Shown here: positions 26,474-36,112 of the stretch, piece by piece
How positions within the stretch are numbered: position 1 is the stretch's first letter
Layout: every line of letters starts with the position of its first letter
Source of the DNA: Azospirillum sp. B21
GTDB taxonomy: Bacteria; Pseudomonadota; Alphaproteobacteria; Azospirillales; Azospirillaceae
Length of the DNA: 64,000 nt
Assembly (NCBI RefSeq): GCF_008364825.1
Contig: NZ_VTTO01000006.1
Location: 401,064-465,063, forward strand
Direction of reading: 5' to 3'
The notes under the pieces: generated by a model
Database searches by the model: none
Told to the model about the DNA's origin: nothing
Seen by the model: only the letters and a program-made list of their open reading frames with translations
Program-made: the position numbers and the translations under genes

Positions 26474-27097
26474 GTGACAGCGCCCTTCATCCTCTACGGC
26501 AACGTGAATTCCCAGCCGGCGACCCGCGTGGCGCTGTTTTTCCGGCTGGCCGGCATCCCGTTCCAGTACCGGCATGTCGATCTGCACAATGGGCAACAGA
26601 AGTCGCCGGAATACCAGGCGATCAACCGCTTCGGCCGGGTGCCGACGCTGGTGCATGGCGACCATTCGATTTCCGAATCCAGCGTGATCCTGACCTATCT
26701 GGCCGAACAGACCGGGCAGTTCGGTGGTCGCGACGACGCCGAGAAGCTGCGCATCGCCGAATGGCTGAGCTGGCTGGCCGACGTGCTTCTGCCGGTCCAG
26801 CGCGCCCGGGCCGTGCGCAAGTTCAACGGCGACGCCAACGCCCTGCCCTGGCTCGACGCTTCCGCCGCCAGCGGCATGAAGCTGTTCGACGAGCATCTGT
26901 CCGGCCACAGCTTCATCCAGAGCGAACGGCTGACCATCGCCGACATCTTCGCCTTCCCCTGGATCGACCTGCTGAACGAATCGGCCATCGAGGCGAAGGA
27001 CTACCCCAACGTCCAGGCCTGGGCCGAACGCATCCGCGCTCAGCCGGGCTACAAGCCGCAGTACGAGCTGATGCCGTCGGCGGATGCGGAGTGCTGA
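26474..27097 (+). CDS. Glutathione S-transferase family protein
   Basis: A 207-aa protein with a thioredoxin-like N-terminal domain (LYGNVNSQPATRVALFF, with RVPTLVHGD and the ESSVILTYLA glutathione-binding turn) and an alpha-helical C-terminal domain (LTIADIFAFPWI). It conjugates glutathione to electrophiles or acts as a thiol-transfer protein. I chose the GTG at 26474, with GGGAGA about 10 nt upstream; the in-frame ATG at 26441 lacks a site and adds an Arg-rich tail. It is monocistronic and convergent with the PaaK-like gene. Confidence 0.85.
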   Translation: MTAPFILYGNVNSQPATRVALFFRLAGIPFQYRHVDLHNGQQKSPEYQAINRFGRVPTLVHGDHSISESSVILTYLAEQTGQFGGRDDAEKLRIAEWLSWLADVLLPVQRARAVRKFNGDANALPWLDASAASGMKLFDEHLSGHSFIQSERLTIADIFAFPWIDLLNESAIEAKDYPNVQAWAERIRAQPGYKPQYELMPSADAEC

Positions 27098-27127
27098 GGG
27101 TCGTTTGACGAGGTTCTGGCGGCAGGT

Positions 27128-27230
27128 GCCCCCTCCCTAGCCCTCCCCCGCTAACGCGGGAGAGGGAACTCCGCCGCTCAAGCGCTGACTCCCTCTCCCG
27201 CGGAGCGGGGGAGGGCTGGGGAGGGGGCAG
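27128..27230. repeat. GC-rich inverted repeat between convergent genes
   Basis: Arms of roughly 38 bp (CCCTCCCTAGCCCTCCCCCGC and its near complement) flank a short spacer. Placed between two gene ends, it probably works as a bidirectional terminator. It shares modules with the repeats at 18192, 28516 and 32944. Confidence 0.75.
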
Positions 27231-27241
27231 AGCTGCGACAC

Positions 27242-28471
27242 TCACCCCCGCGTGTCGTCGATCACCTTGCCGTCATTCGGCAAACTCCCCGGCGGCACGA
27301 ACTCCACCGCCCCTTTGAGCTTGGTCACCGACGACAGCGTCTCGCGGATGGCGGCGGCGAGAGCGTCTCCGGTCTCCTCCGCCTCGCAGCGCAGGGTCAT
27401 GGTGTCGCTGGCGTCCCGGCGCCCGACGACGAGGCGGCCGCGGGAGAGCTGGGGATGGCGGCGCAGCACCTCGGCGACCTGCCCCGGATGGACGAACATG
27501 CCCTTGACCTTGGTGGTCTGGTCGGCACGGCCCATCCAGCCCTTCAGCCGCATGTTGGTCCGGCCACAGGGGCTGGTGCCCGGCAGCACCGCCGACAGGT
27601 CGCCGGTGGCGAAGCGGATCAGCGGATAGGCCGGGTTGAAGATGGTCACCACCACTTCGCCCACTTCGCCGTCGGGAACCGGGTCGCCGGTGCCGGGGCG
27701 GACGATCTCGACGATGCAGCCCTCGTTCACCACCAAGCCCGAGCGGGCGGCGGTCTCGTAGGCGACGATGCCGAGGTCGGCGGTGCCGTAGCTCTGGTAG
27801 ACCTCCAACCCGCGCGCCTCGTAGAAGGCGCGGGCGTCGGGCAGATAGGGGCCACCCGACACGGCGGCGATGCGGATGGACGAGACGTCCAGCCCCAGCG
27901 CGTCGCCCTTCTCCAGGATGATCTTCAGGAAGTCGGGCGTGCCGATATAGCCGCGCGGCTTGAGGCTGGCGACGACCTGCGCCTGCATCTCGGTGTTGCC
28001 GGTGCCGGCGGGGATGACGGCGCAGCCGACGGCGTGCGCGCCCGTCTCGAACATCGAGCCGGCGGGAGTCAGATGATAGGCGAAGCAGTTGTGGGCGAGG
28101 TCGCCGGGGCGGAAGCCGGCGGCGAACAGCGCGCGGGCGCTGCGCCAGGGATCGGTGCCATGCGGCTCCGGATCGTGGATCGGGCCGGGCGAGGCGAAGA
28201 CGCGGGCCAGACGCCCGATCTCCACCGCCGCCAGACCGCCGAAGGGCGGGTTTTCCTGCTGCAGCGCGATCAGGTCGGCCTTGCGCGTCACCGGCAGGGT
28301 GGCGAGCGACGCGCGGTCGTGGATCGCCGCCGGATCGATCTCCGCCAGCAGCCGGCGGAAATAGGGGGCCGCATCCCTGGCATGGTGCAGGTGGGCGGGC
28401 AGCGCCGCGAACTGCTCGGCCTCGCGCCGGTCGGAGGAACGGGTTTCGAGGTCGTCGTAGAAATCGGTCAT
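27242..28471 (-). CDS. Phenylacetate-CoA ligase-like AMP-forming ligase
   Basis: A 409-aa ANL-superfamily enzyme with PaaK features: YQSYGTADLG (A5-like motif), YPLIRFATGDLS (A7) and GRADQTTKVKGMFVHP (A8, with Lys). It is on the short side for PaaK (about 430 aa). It lacks a classical Ser/Gly-rich P-loop; the region corresponds to RVFASPGPIHDPEPHGTD. The predicted reaction is CoA thioester formation from an aromatic or related acid. It is last in the liv-ligase operon, after a repeat-filled gap. The substrate is unknown. Confidence 0.8.
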   Translation of the reverse strand: MTDFYDDLETRSSDRREAEQFAALPAHLHHARDAAPYFRRLLAEIDPAAIHDRASLATLPVTRKADLIALQQENPPFGGLAAVEIGRLARVFASPGPIHDPEPHGTDPWRSARALFAAGFRPGDLAHNCFAYHLTPAGSMFETGAHAVGCAVIPAGTGNTEMQAQVVASLKPRGYIGTPDFLKIILEKGDALGLDVSSIRIAAVSGGPYLPDARAFYEARGLEVYQSYGTADLGIVAYETAARSGLVVNEGCIVEIVRPGTGDPVPDGEVGEVVVTIFNPAYPLIRFATGDLSAVLPGTSPCGRTNMRLKGWMGRADQTTKVKGMFVHPGQVAEVLRRHPQLSRGRLVVGRRDASDTMTLRCEAEETGDALAAAIRETLSSVTKLKGAVEFVPPGSLPNDGKVIDDTRG

Positions 28472-28515
28472 GGTCGTTCGTCCGTTCAGGGGTCGGCCGA
28501 GGTGACGCGGGGGAT

Positions 28516-28662
28516 TGCCCCCTCCCCATCCCTCCCCCGCTCCGCGGGAGAGGGGGCAGGAGCTTTGCGGGAGTTTTGCAAAGGAGTGGCGGCAGTCCCC
28601 TCTCCCGCGATCGGACCGGCCTTCGGCCGGCCGAGAGCGGGGGAGGGTTAGGGAGGGGGCAT
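28516..28662. repeat. GC-rich inverted repeat between livF and the PaaK-like gene
   Basis: Outer CCCCCTCCCC/GGGGAGGG-type arms and an inner GGCCGGCCTTCGG-type hairpin. It separates cotranscribed minus-strand genes and could lower expression of the last gene or act as an mRNA processing signal. Confidence 0.7.
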
Positions 28663-28682
28663 CAAAGCCGACGCCTCCCCCC

Positions 28683-29537
<855 letters not shown>

Positions 29538-29611
29538 GCGGCACCTGGACTGTTCGGAAGAAGGGGGGCGCCCCCGCCGGAAACGAGCGGAGGCGCCGGG
29601 CACTCAAGGAC

Positions 29612-30892
29612 TTACCAGCCCAGCCATTCCGGCTTGCGCGGGACGTCGACGGTGGTCAGCTTGTCCAGCTTGATCGTGCCGGCCTTGACCAGTTCGTCCA
29701 CGCCGGCGCCGGTATCGCCGCCGACCTTGGCGCGGTAGATGTTGACCGCCGTCATGCCGCGGTGGTCGTTCTCGGTCCAGGTCGAGGGAACGCAGACGCC
29801 CTCGAGCCCGGCCGGGACCCAGTCCTTCTTCTGGTACATCGCCTTGCGGATGTTCGGACCGGTGACGCCGCCATTCTTCGACGCCCAGTCCATCGCCTCC
29901 TTCATGTAGAAGGCGGTGCAGACGCCGGCCATGTAGTGCACCGGACGGTAGGCGGTGCCGGCCGCGTCGGAAATCTTGGAAATGTCCTTCAGCGTCTTCA
30001 TGCCCGGCACCTCGGCGTTCCAGGTCACCGCGGTGCGCATCGGGAACACCACGCCGTCGGCGGCCGCACCGGCGGCCTTGGCGGCGTTCTCGTCCATGCC
30101 CCAGACATTGCCCATGAACTGCACCTTGGCGCCGACCGTCTGGCAGGCCTTCAGCACCGAGATGTTGGAGCCGGCGGTGTTGCCGAGATAGGCGTAGTTG
30201 ACGCCGGACTGCTTCAGCGTCAGGCACTGGGCGGTGTAGTCGCCGGGGGTCAGCGCGAACTGCACGGCCGGCAGGACGTCGAAGCCCAGCTCCTTGGCCA
30301 GCTGCTCGCCGGCATCCTTCGGGGCATTGGGATAGGGGTGGTTGGCGCCCATGTGGACGTATTTCGGCTTGCCCTGGCCGCCCTGCTTCTTCCAGTCCTC
30401 GGCCGCCCACATCAGCATGCCGCGCAGGGCGTCGGAGTAGGACGGACCGTAGAAGAAGTTGTAGGGCGCCGGCTTGGAGCCGTGCGGGCCCTTGCCGGTC
30501 GGGTCGGTCAGGTGGCCGGAGTAGGAGCCGGAATAGGCCGGGATCTCGTCCTTGCCGACGAAGCCGGTCAGCGCCTCGGTATCGGCGGTGCCCCAGCCCT
30601 GCAGGGCCGCAATCTTGTCGCTGCCGGACGACCACTTCTTGTACTGGCTGATGGCGCGCGGCGCCTGATAGCCGTAGTCGACGGTGTCGACCGCCAGCTT
30701 GGTGCCGTTGACGCCGCCCTTGGCGTTGATGTAGGCGAGCGCGTCCGCCACGCCCTGGGCATAGGGCACGCCGACGTCGGAGGTGGCGCCGGACTGGTCC
30801 GCCAGATGGCCGACCGGAATGTCGGCGTAAGCGGTGGCGGTGGTCGCCAGCAGGAGCGCGGAGGTGGCGAAAAGCGCGGTCTTGATCGACAT
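29612..30892 (-). CDS. ABC transporter periplasmic substrate-binding protein (LivK-like)
   Basis: A 426-aa type I periplasmic binding protein with a signal peptide (MSIKTALFATSALLLATTAT, cleavage after AYA). Sequence such as VPYAQGVADALAYINAKGGVNG is typical of the Peripla_BP_6 family. It delivers substrate to LivHM. The start at 30892 gives the clean signal peptide. It lies between livM and livF in the operon. Many such proteins near CoA ligases bind aromatic or short-chain acids; the ligand here is not known. Confidence 0.9.
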   Translation of the reverse strand: MSIKTALFATSALLLATTATAYADIPVGHLADQSGATSDVGVPYAQGVADALAYINAKGGVNGTKLAVDTVDYGYQAPRAISQYKKWSSGSDKIAALQGWGTADTEALTGFVGKDEIPAYSGSYSGHLTDPTGKGPHGSKPAPYNFFYGPSYSDALRGMLMWAAEDWKKQGGQGKPKYVHMGANHPYPNAPKDAGEQLAKELGFDVLPAVQFALTPGDYTAQCLTLKQSGVNYAYLGNTAGSNISVLKACQTVGAKVQFMGNVWGMDENAAKAAGAAADGVVFPMRTAVTWNAEVPGMKTLKDISKISDAAGTAYRPVHYMAGVCTAFYMKEAMDWASKNGGVTGPNIRKAMYQKKDWVPAGLEGVCVPSTWTENDHRGMTAVNIYRAKVGGDTGAGVDELVKAGTIKLDKLTTVDVPRKPEWLGW

Positions 30893-30945
30893 GGTGCGTT
30901 GACTCCCCATTCTGTTCTGTTTGTTGACCGGCAAAGCGTCGGGTC

Positions 30946-32019
30946 TTAGTGCGAGAAAGGATAGAGCTTCCAATAGGCCTTGATCTGCTTCCAGCGGTGG
31001 GCCAGCCCGTCGGGCTCGAACACCAGGAACAGGATGATGACGAGGCCGATCGACATTTCGCGCAGGAAGGCGATGTTGTCCTTCAGGTTCAGCGCGGTAT
31101 CGATGGCGGTGCCGCTGACCAGCTTGGTGAGCGCCTGCATCGCCTCCGGCAGGAAGACCATGAAGGCGGTGCCCATCAGCGTGCCCATGATCGACCCCAG
31201 CCCGCCGATGATGATCATGCCCAGGAACTGGATCGAGAAGAGGATGGTGAAGCCCTCCACCGACACGAACTGCAGGTAATGGGCGTACAGCGCGCCGCCG
31301 ATGCCGGCGTAGAAGGCGGAGATGCCGAAGGACATCGTCCGGTACTTCGTCAGGTTGATGCCCATGATCTCGGCGGACAGGTAATGGTCGCGCACCGCCA
31401 CCAGGGCGCGGCCGTCGCGGGTCCGCATCAGGTTGGTGGCGAGGATGTACATCACGACCATCGCCACCAGCGCGACGTAGAAGTAGCGCTCGTCGGTGTC
31501 GAAGGCGAAGCCGAAGATGGTCAGCGGCTCGGCGATGGTGCCGGCGGTGCCGCCGGTGAACCAGTCGGCGCGGGCGAAGAAGTCCTGCAGGATGTACTGC
31601 GCCGCCAGCGTGGCGATGGCGAGGTACAGGCCCTTCAGCCGCGCCGCCGGCATGCCGAACAGCAGCCCGACCAACGTGGTGACCACGCCCGCCAGCGGAA
31701 TGGCGAGCGCCACCGGAACGCCCAGGCTGTTGTTCAGCCAGGCGGACGCGAAGGCGCCGAAGCCGAAGAAGGCGGAATGGCCGATGGAGATCTGGCCGGT
31801 GAAGCCGACCAGGATGTTCAGGCCAAGCGCGGCGATGCCGAGATAGCTGATCTGGATCAGCAGGCTGAGCCAGTAGCGGTCCATGAAGGCCGGGCAGGCC
31901 AGGAGCAGAACCACGCCCAGGATCGCGAAGTTGCGGCTGGTCTTCGTCGGGAAGATGGTGGTGTCGGTCCCGTAGGACGTCTTGAAATCGCCGCTCGGGA
32001 TGATGCTGATGTTCGCCAT
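30946..32019 (-). CDS. livM: LivM-type ABC permease
   Basis: A 357-aa inner-membrane permease with about eight helices and the typical stretch GLNILVGFTGQISIGHSAFFGFGAF and the coupling motif RDHYLSAEIMGINLTKYR. It pairs with LivH to form the translocation channel. It starts 7 nt after the livH stop. Confidence 0.93.
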   Translation of the reverse strand: MANISIIPSGDFKTSYGTDTTIFPTKTSRNFAILGVVLLLACPAFMDRYWLSLLIQISYLGIAALGLNILVGFTGQISIGHSAFFGFGAFASAWLNNSLGVPVALAIPLAGVVTTLVGLLFGMPAARLKGLYLAIATLAAQYILQDFFARADWFTGGTAGTIAEPLTIFGFAFDTDERYFYVALVAMVVMYILATNLMRTRDGRALVAVRDHYLSAEIMGINLTKYRTMSFGISAFYAGIGGALYAHYLQFVSVEGFTILFSIQFLGMIIIGGLGSIMGTLMGTAFMVFLPEAMQALTKLVSGTAIDTALNLKDNIAFLREMSIGLVIILFLVFEPDGLAHRWKQIKAYWKLYPFSH

Positions 32020-32026
32020 GGGGGCC

Positions 32027-32914
32027 TCACACGCGCTCGATGTCTTTGGTGCCGAACAGGCCGTAAGGCTTGATCATCAGGATGGCGATCAGGACGTAGA
32101 AGGGCGCGATCTCGTACATGTTGCCCCAGTTCAGCCACTGGCTGTCCAGGTAGTGCGCCATGTTCTCCAGCACGCCGACGATCAGGCCGCCGACCACCGC
32201 GCCGATGACGCTGTCGAGACCGCCCAGGATCACCGCCGGGAACACCTTGATGCCGAAGAAGGACAGGGCCGACGACACGCCGTTGACCACGCCCACCGTG
32301 ACGCCGGCCACCGCCGACACCATGGCGGAGATCGCCCAGCTCATCGCGAACATGTGGCGGACCGAGATGCCGAGCGACTGCGCCACCTGCTGGTCGAAGG
32401 CGGTGGCCCGCATGGCGAGACCGGTCCGCGAGTATTTGAAGAACCAGCCGAAGCCCGCCATGATCAGGATCGAGATCAGCAGCGACATAACGTAGACGGT
32501 CTGCACCTCCAGCCCGAACAGGTTCATGGTGGGGCTGGCGAAGATCGGCGGGAAGGGCTTGGCGAAGACGCCGAACATCCACTTCATCGCCGCCTGGAAG
32601 ACGATGGACAGGCCGATCGTCACCATGATGACGGAGATGATCGGCTCACCGATCATCGGCCTCAAGACGACGATCTGCAGGATGACGCCGAAGGCCAGCA
32701 TGAAGACCAGCGTGATCGGGAAGCCGATCCAGAAGGGCAGCTGCCAACTGGTGAGGAGCCACCAGCAGGTCCAGGCGCCAATCAGCAGGAATTCGCCCTG
32801 GGCGAAGTTGACGATGCGGCTGGCCTTGTAGATCAGCACGAAGGACATGGCGACCACGCCATACAGCGCGCCGACGATCAGGCCGTTGACGAGAAGCTGA
32901 AACAGAAGGGTCAT
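32027..32914 (-). CDS. livH: LivH-type ABC permease
   Basis: A 295-aa inner-membrane permease. It opens with LLFQLLVNGLIVGALYGVVAMSFVLIYKASRIVNFAQGE, the LivH signature, and ends ILMIKPYGLFGTKDIERV. It is coupled to livM and separated from the upstream CoA ligase by 167 nt holding a GC-rich dyad repeat. Confidence 0.93.
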   Translation of the reverse strand: MTLLFQLLVNGLIVGALYGVVAMSFVLIYKASRIVNFAQGEFLLIGAWTCWWLLTSWQLPFWIGFPITLVFMLAFGVILQIVVLRPMIGEPIISVIMVTIGLSIVFQAAMKWMFGVFAKPFPPIFASPTMNLFGLEVQTVYVMSLLISILIMAGFGWFFKYSRTGLAMRATAFDQQVAQSLGISVRHMFAMSWAISAMVSAVAGVTVGVVNGVSSALSFFGIKVFPAVILGGLDSVIGAVVGGLIVGVLENMAHYLDSQWLNWGNMYEIAPFYVLIAILMIKPYGLFGTKDIERV

Positions 32915-32943
32915 GGCGTGGCCTCGCCGAGATGGGATCCAAA

Positions 32944-33050
32944 TCCCCCTCTCCCCCCCGGGGAGAGGGTCGGGGTGAGGGGGACGCGCGGCGAGGAGCG
33001 TCCGGCAGGCGGAACCCCCTCACCCATCCTCTCCCCGGGAGGGAGAGGGG
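32944..33050. repeat. GC-rich inverted repeat between the CoA ligase gene and livH
   Basis: CCCCTCTCCCCCCCGGGGAG and a matching GGGAGAGG block are arranged as a dyad, with CCCCTCACCC modules. Same family as the repeats at 18192, 27128 and 28516. Confidence 0.7.
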
Positions 33051-33081
33051 TCTTAAGCGGTAGCATCGCTATGCGCTCCCC

Positions 33082-35025
33082 TCACGCCGCGACCGGCTGC
33101 CGCGGCGCCTCGGCGGCGGCGGGGGCCAAATCGATGACGGTCAGCGTCGTGCGGATGCGCTGCTTGGTGCCGTCCTGGAAGGCGATCGTGGTGTCCACGT
33201 CGATCTTCGGCTGGCCGGCATAGATGCTGTCGATGATGGTGCCGTATTTCTCGGCGACGACGCCGCGGCGCACCTTGCGGGTGCGGGTCAGTTCGCCGTC
33301 GTCGGCGTCCAGCTCCTTGTAGAGCAGCAGGAACTTGGAGATGCGCTGAAACTCGGGAAGCGTCTGGTTCACCCGCTCCACCTCCGCCCGCAGCAGGTCG
33401 TAGACCTCCTGCTTGGACGACAGGTCGGAGTATGTGGTGAAGGCGATGCGGTTCTTTTCCGCCCATTTCGAAACGATGGAGAAGCGGATGCAGATGATCG
33501 CCGACAGGTATTCGCGCTTGTCGCCCAGGATCACCGCCTCGGCGACATAGGGGCTGAACTTCAGCTTGTTCTCGATGTATTGCGGGCTGAAGCGGTCGCC
33601 CTGGGCGGTGGTGGCGATGTCCTTGATGCGGTCGATGATGACCAGATGCCCCTTCTTGTCGAAGAAGCCGGCATCGCCCGTGTGCATCCAGCCGTCGCGC
33701 ATGTCGGCGACAGTCGCCTTCTCGTTCCGGTAATAGCCGGCGAACATGTTGGGGTGGCGGGTGACGATTTCGCCGACGCCGTTGTGGTCGGCGTCGATTA
33801 CCTTCACCTCGATGCCGTCGTCGAAGGGCACGCCAACCGTGTCGAAATCCACGTCGGTGCCGCGATGGACGGTGTAGGCGCCCATCGTTTCGGTCTGGCC
33901 ATAGATCTGGCGCAACGGCACGCCCAGCGCCTGGAAGAACTTGAAGGTGTCGGGGCCGAGCGCCGCACCGCCGGTCGCCGCCGATTTCAGGTTGGTGAAA
34001 CCCAGCCGGTCACGCAGAGCCTTGAACAGGATGGCGTCGGCCATCGCCGAGCGCTGCCCCTTCGCCAGCGCCTCCAGCCCCAGCTTCATGCCGAGATCGT
34101 ACATCTTCTGCTTGAAGGGCGAGGCGTCCATCATCCGGGCGCGCACGTCGGCGGCGATGGCCTCCCACAGGCGCGGCGCGAACAGGACGAAGGTCGGCCC
34201 GATCTCGCGGAAGTCGTGCATCATCGTCTCGGCTTCCTCGACGAAGTTCACGCGCATCCGCGACACCACCCCCATGCCGACGGCATAGACCTGCTCCATG
34301 ATCCAGGACAGCGGCAGGACCGAGACATACTCGTCCTCCGGACCCTTGGGATCGGCGGACAGGTAGCTGGCGACATGGCGGATCAGGCGCCCGGCCGGCA
34401 GCATCGCCATCTTCGGGTTAGAGGTGGTGCCCGACGTGGTGCAGAGGATGGCGACATCCTCGCCCTTGGTCTCCGCCACCATGCGGTCGTAGAGGTCCGG
34501 CTGCGCGGCCAGCAGCTCCTCGCCCATGCGGATCAGGTCGGTGACCGGCATCAGGCGGGGGTCATGGTATTTGCGCATGCCGCGCGGGTCGGAATAGATG
34601 ATGTGCTGCAGCGTCGGCAGCCGGTCGGCGAGGTTCAGCAGCTTGTCGACCTGCTCCTCGTCCTCGGCGAACACCACCTTCACGTCGGCATAGGTGATGA
34701 GGTAGGCGACCTCCTCGTCCAGCGCATCGCGGTAGATGCCCAGGCTGTAGCCGCGCAGCGCGTGGGTCGCGATCTCGCCCATCACCCAGTCGGGACGGTT
34801 GTCGCCGAGCAGGCCGACCACCTCGCCCGGCACGACGCCGAGCTTGGTCATCCCCAGCGCGAAGGCTCGAACGCGGACATGCACGTCGGTCCAGGTGAAG
34901 GTCCGCCAGATGCCGAAATCCTTCTCGCGCATGGCGATGTCGCCGCCATGGTCGCGGGCATGCAATGCCACCAGCTTCGGCAGGGTGTCGTAGACGGCCA
35001 GATCAGGCAGATTGAGGTTCGACAT
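33082..35025 (-). CDS. Long-chain-type acyl-CoA synthetase (AMP-forming)
   Basis: A 647-aa ANL ligase with intact motifs: ILCTTSGTTSNPKMAML (P-loop), QIYGQTETMGAYT (A5), WMHTGDAGFFDKKGHLVIIDRIKD (A7/A8) and a C-terminal lid domain. The start is fixed by a TGATG overlap with the livG stop. A fused reading frame running up to 35499 is a shadow of livG. It resembles the FadD-like ligases built into many liv clusters. It should trap the imported acid as CoA thioester, giving vectorial uptake; the substrate is unknown. Confidence 0.9.
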   Translation of the reverse strand: MSNLNLPDLAVYDTLPKLVALHARDHGGDIAMREKDFGIWRTFTWTDVHVRVRAFALGMTKLGVVPGEVVGLLGDNRPDWVMGEIATHALRGYSLGIYRDALDEEVAYLITYADVKVVFAEDEEQVDKLLNLADRLPTLQHIIYSDPRGMRKYHDPRLMPVTDLIRMGEELLAAQPDLYDRMVAETKGEDVAILCTTSGTTSNPKMAMLPAGRLIRHVASYLSADPKGPEDEYVSVLPLSWIMEQVYAVGMGVVSRMRVNFVEEAETMMHDFREIGPTFVLFAPRLWEAIAADVRARMMDASPFKQKMYDLGMKLGLEALAKGQRSAMADAILFKALRDRLGFTNLKSAATGGAALGPDTFKFFQALGVPLRQIYGQTETMGAYTVHRGTDVDFDTVGVPFDDGIEVKVIDADHNGVGEIVTRHPNMFAGYYRNEKATVADMRDGWMHTGDAGFFDKKGHLVIIDRIKDIATTAQGDRFSPQYIENKLKFSPYVAEAVILGDKREYLSAIICIRFSIVSKWAEKNRIAFTTYSDLSSKQEVYDLLRAEVERVNQTLPEFQRISKFLLLYKELDADDGELTRTRKVRRGVVAEKYGTIIDSIYAGQPKIDVDTTIAFQDGTKQRIRTTLTVIDLAPAAAEAPRQPVAA

Positions 35026-35912
35026 CACGCGACCTCCTTGCGCGGCGGCACGACCGCGGCAGGAGCCGCCGGCGCCTCTTCCTCGTCGTCCTCGCCCAGA
35101 TAGGCGCGGCGGACGCGGGGATCGGCCAGGACCTCTTCCGGCCTGCCTTCGGCGATCTTCTTGCCGAATTCCAGCACCATCACCCGGTGCGAGATGTCCA
35201 TGACCACGCCCATGTCGTGCTCGATCATGACCACGGTCATGCCGAACTCCTCGTTCAGGTCGACGATGTAGCGGGCCATGTCCTCCTTCTCTTCCAGGTT
35301 CATGCCGGCCATCGGCTCGTCCAGCAGGATCAGATCCGGCTTCAGCGCCATGGCGCGGGCCAGTTCCACCCGCTTGCGCAGGCCGTAGGACAGGGTGCCG
35401 GCGGTGGCCTTGCGCACATGCTGGATTTCGAGGAAGTCGATGATCTCCTCCACCTCGCGGCGGTGGGACAATTCCTCCTTCCTGGCCCCGGTCAGCCAAT
35501 AGAGCGACCCGGTCAGGAAGTTGTTCTTCAGCAGGTGGTGGCGGCCGACCATGATGTTGTCGAGCACGGTCATGTGCCCGAACAGCGCCAGATTCTGGAA
35601 GGTGCGCCCGATGCCGAGCGAGGCGCGATGGTTCGGGGTCATCCCCGTCACGTCGCGGCCCTTGAAATAGACCTTGCCATCCGTCGGCCGGTAGCGGCCG
35701 GAGATGCAGTTGACCATCGAGGTCTTGCCGGCCCCGTTCGGGCCGATGATCGAGAACAACTCGCCCCTACGGATGCCGAAACTGACGTCGGTCAGCGCAT
35801 GGACGCCCCCGAAGCGCAGATTGACGCCCCGAGCCTCGAAGATGGTCTCCGCCTGGGTGGTGGGCGACGTTTTGGCAGGGCCGGGGTGTGGTGCGACGGG
35901 CGCGCCTGACAT
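35025..35912 (-). CDS. livG: LivG-type ABC ATPase
   Basis: A 295-aa ATPase with Walker A GPNGAGKTS (about 57-65), signature LSYGLRKR, Walker B LILLDEPMAGM and switch EHDMGVVM, in the LivG arrangement with the extended loop before the signature. The C-terminus carries an acidic/Ala-Pro tail (GEDDEEEAPAAPAA). It is first in the operon livG, ligase, livH, livM, binding protein, livF, PaaK-like, and is divergent from the IclR-fusion regulator. Confidence 0.93.
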   Translation of the reverse strand: MSGAPVAPHPGPAKTSPTTQAETIFEARGVNLRFGGVHALTDVSFGIRRGELFSIIGPNGAGKTSMVNCISGRYRPTDGKVYFKGRDVTGMTPNHRASLGIGRTFQNLALFGHMTVLDNIMVGRHHLLKNNFLTGSLYWLTGARKEELSHRREVEEIIDFLEIQHVRKATAGTLSYGLRKRVELARAMALKPDLILLDEPMAGMNLEEKEDMARYIVDLNEEFGMTVVMIEHDMGVVMDISHRVMVLEFGKKIAEGRPEEVLADPRVRRAYLGEDDEEEAPAAPAAVVPPRKEVA

Positions 35913-35977
35913 TTCCTCCTCCGTTGCTGTTGGTACCGCTTCTCGGGGTCACGACCCGGCTCTTTGGTGGCCGGCGA

Positions 35978-35994
35978 GGTCCATATTGTGGACC
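35978..35994. promoter_or_regulatory. Palindromic operator, copy 1 (liv side)
   Basis: GGTCCATATTGTGGACC has 6-bp arms GGTCCA/TGGACC. It lies 66 bp upstream of livG and is nearly identical to the palindrome at 36094-36110. It is a likely binding site for the divergent IclR-HTH regulator. Confidence 0.65.
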
Positions 35995-36093
35995 GTTTCA
36001 TGAGCAACTTCCGCACTATATACCGGGTTCCGTTCTGTTATCAACACTGACATTCCGCTAGTGCATGTTTTTTGACGCGACAAGCCGCCGCGT

Positions 36094-36110
36094 GGTCCAT
36101 ATGATGGACC
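36094..36110. promoter_or_regulatory. Palindromic operator, copy 2 (regulator side)
   Basis: GGTCCATATGATGGACC has 7-bp arms GGTCCAT/ATGGACC. It ends 2 bp before the ATG at 36113 that I take as the regulator start, so binding there would block its own transcription or initiation. The downstream flank CATGAGCA is shared with copy 1. Confidence 0.65.
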
Positions 36111-36112
36111 TC

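Noticed and set aside
35026..35499. N-terminal extension of the acyl-CoA ligase
   Set aside because: It is an off-frame reading of livG; the ligase ATG overlaps the livG stop as TGATG.
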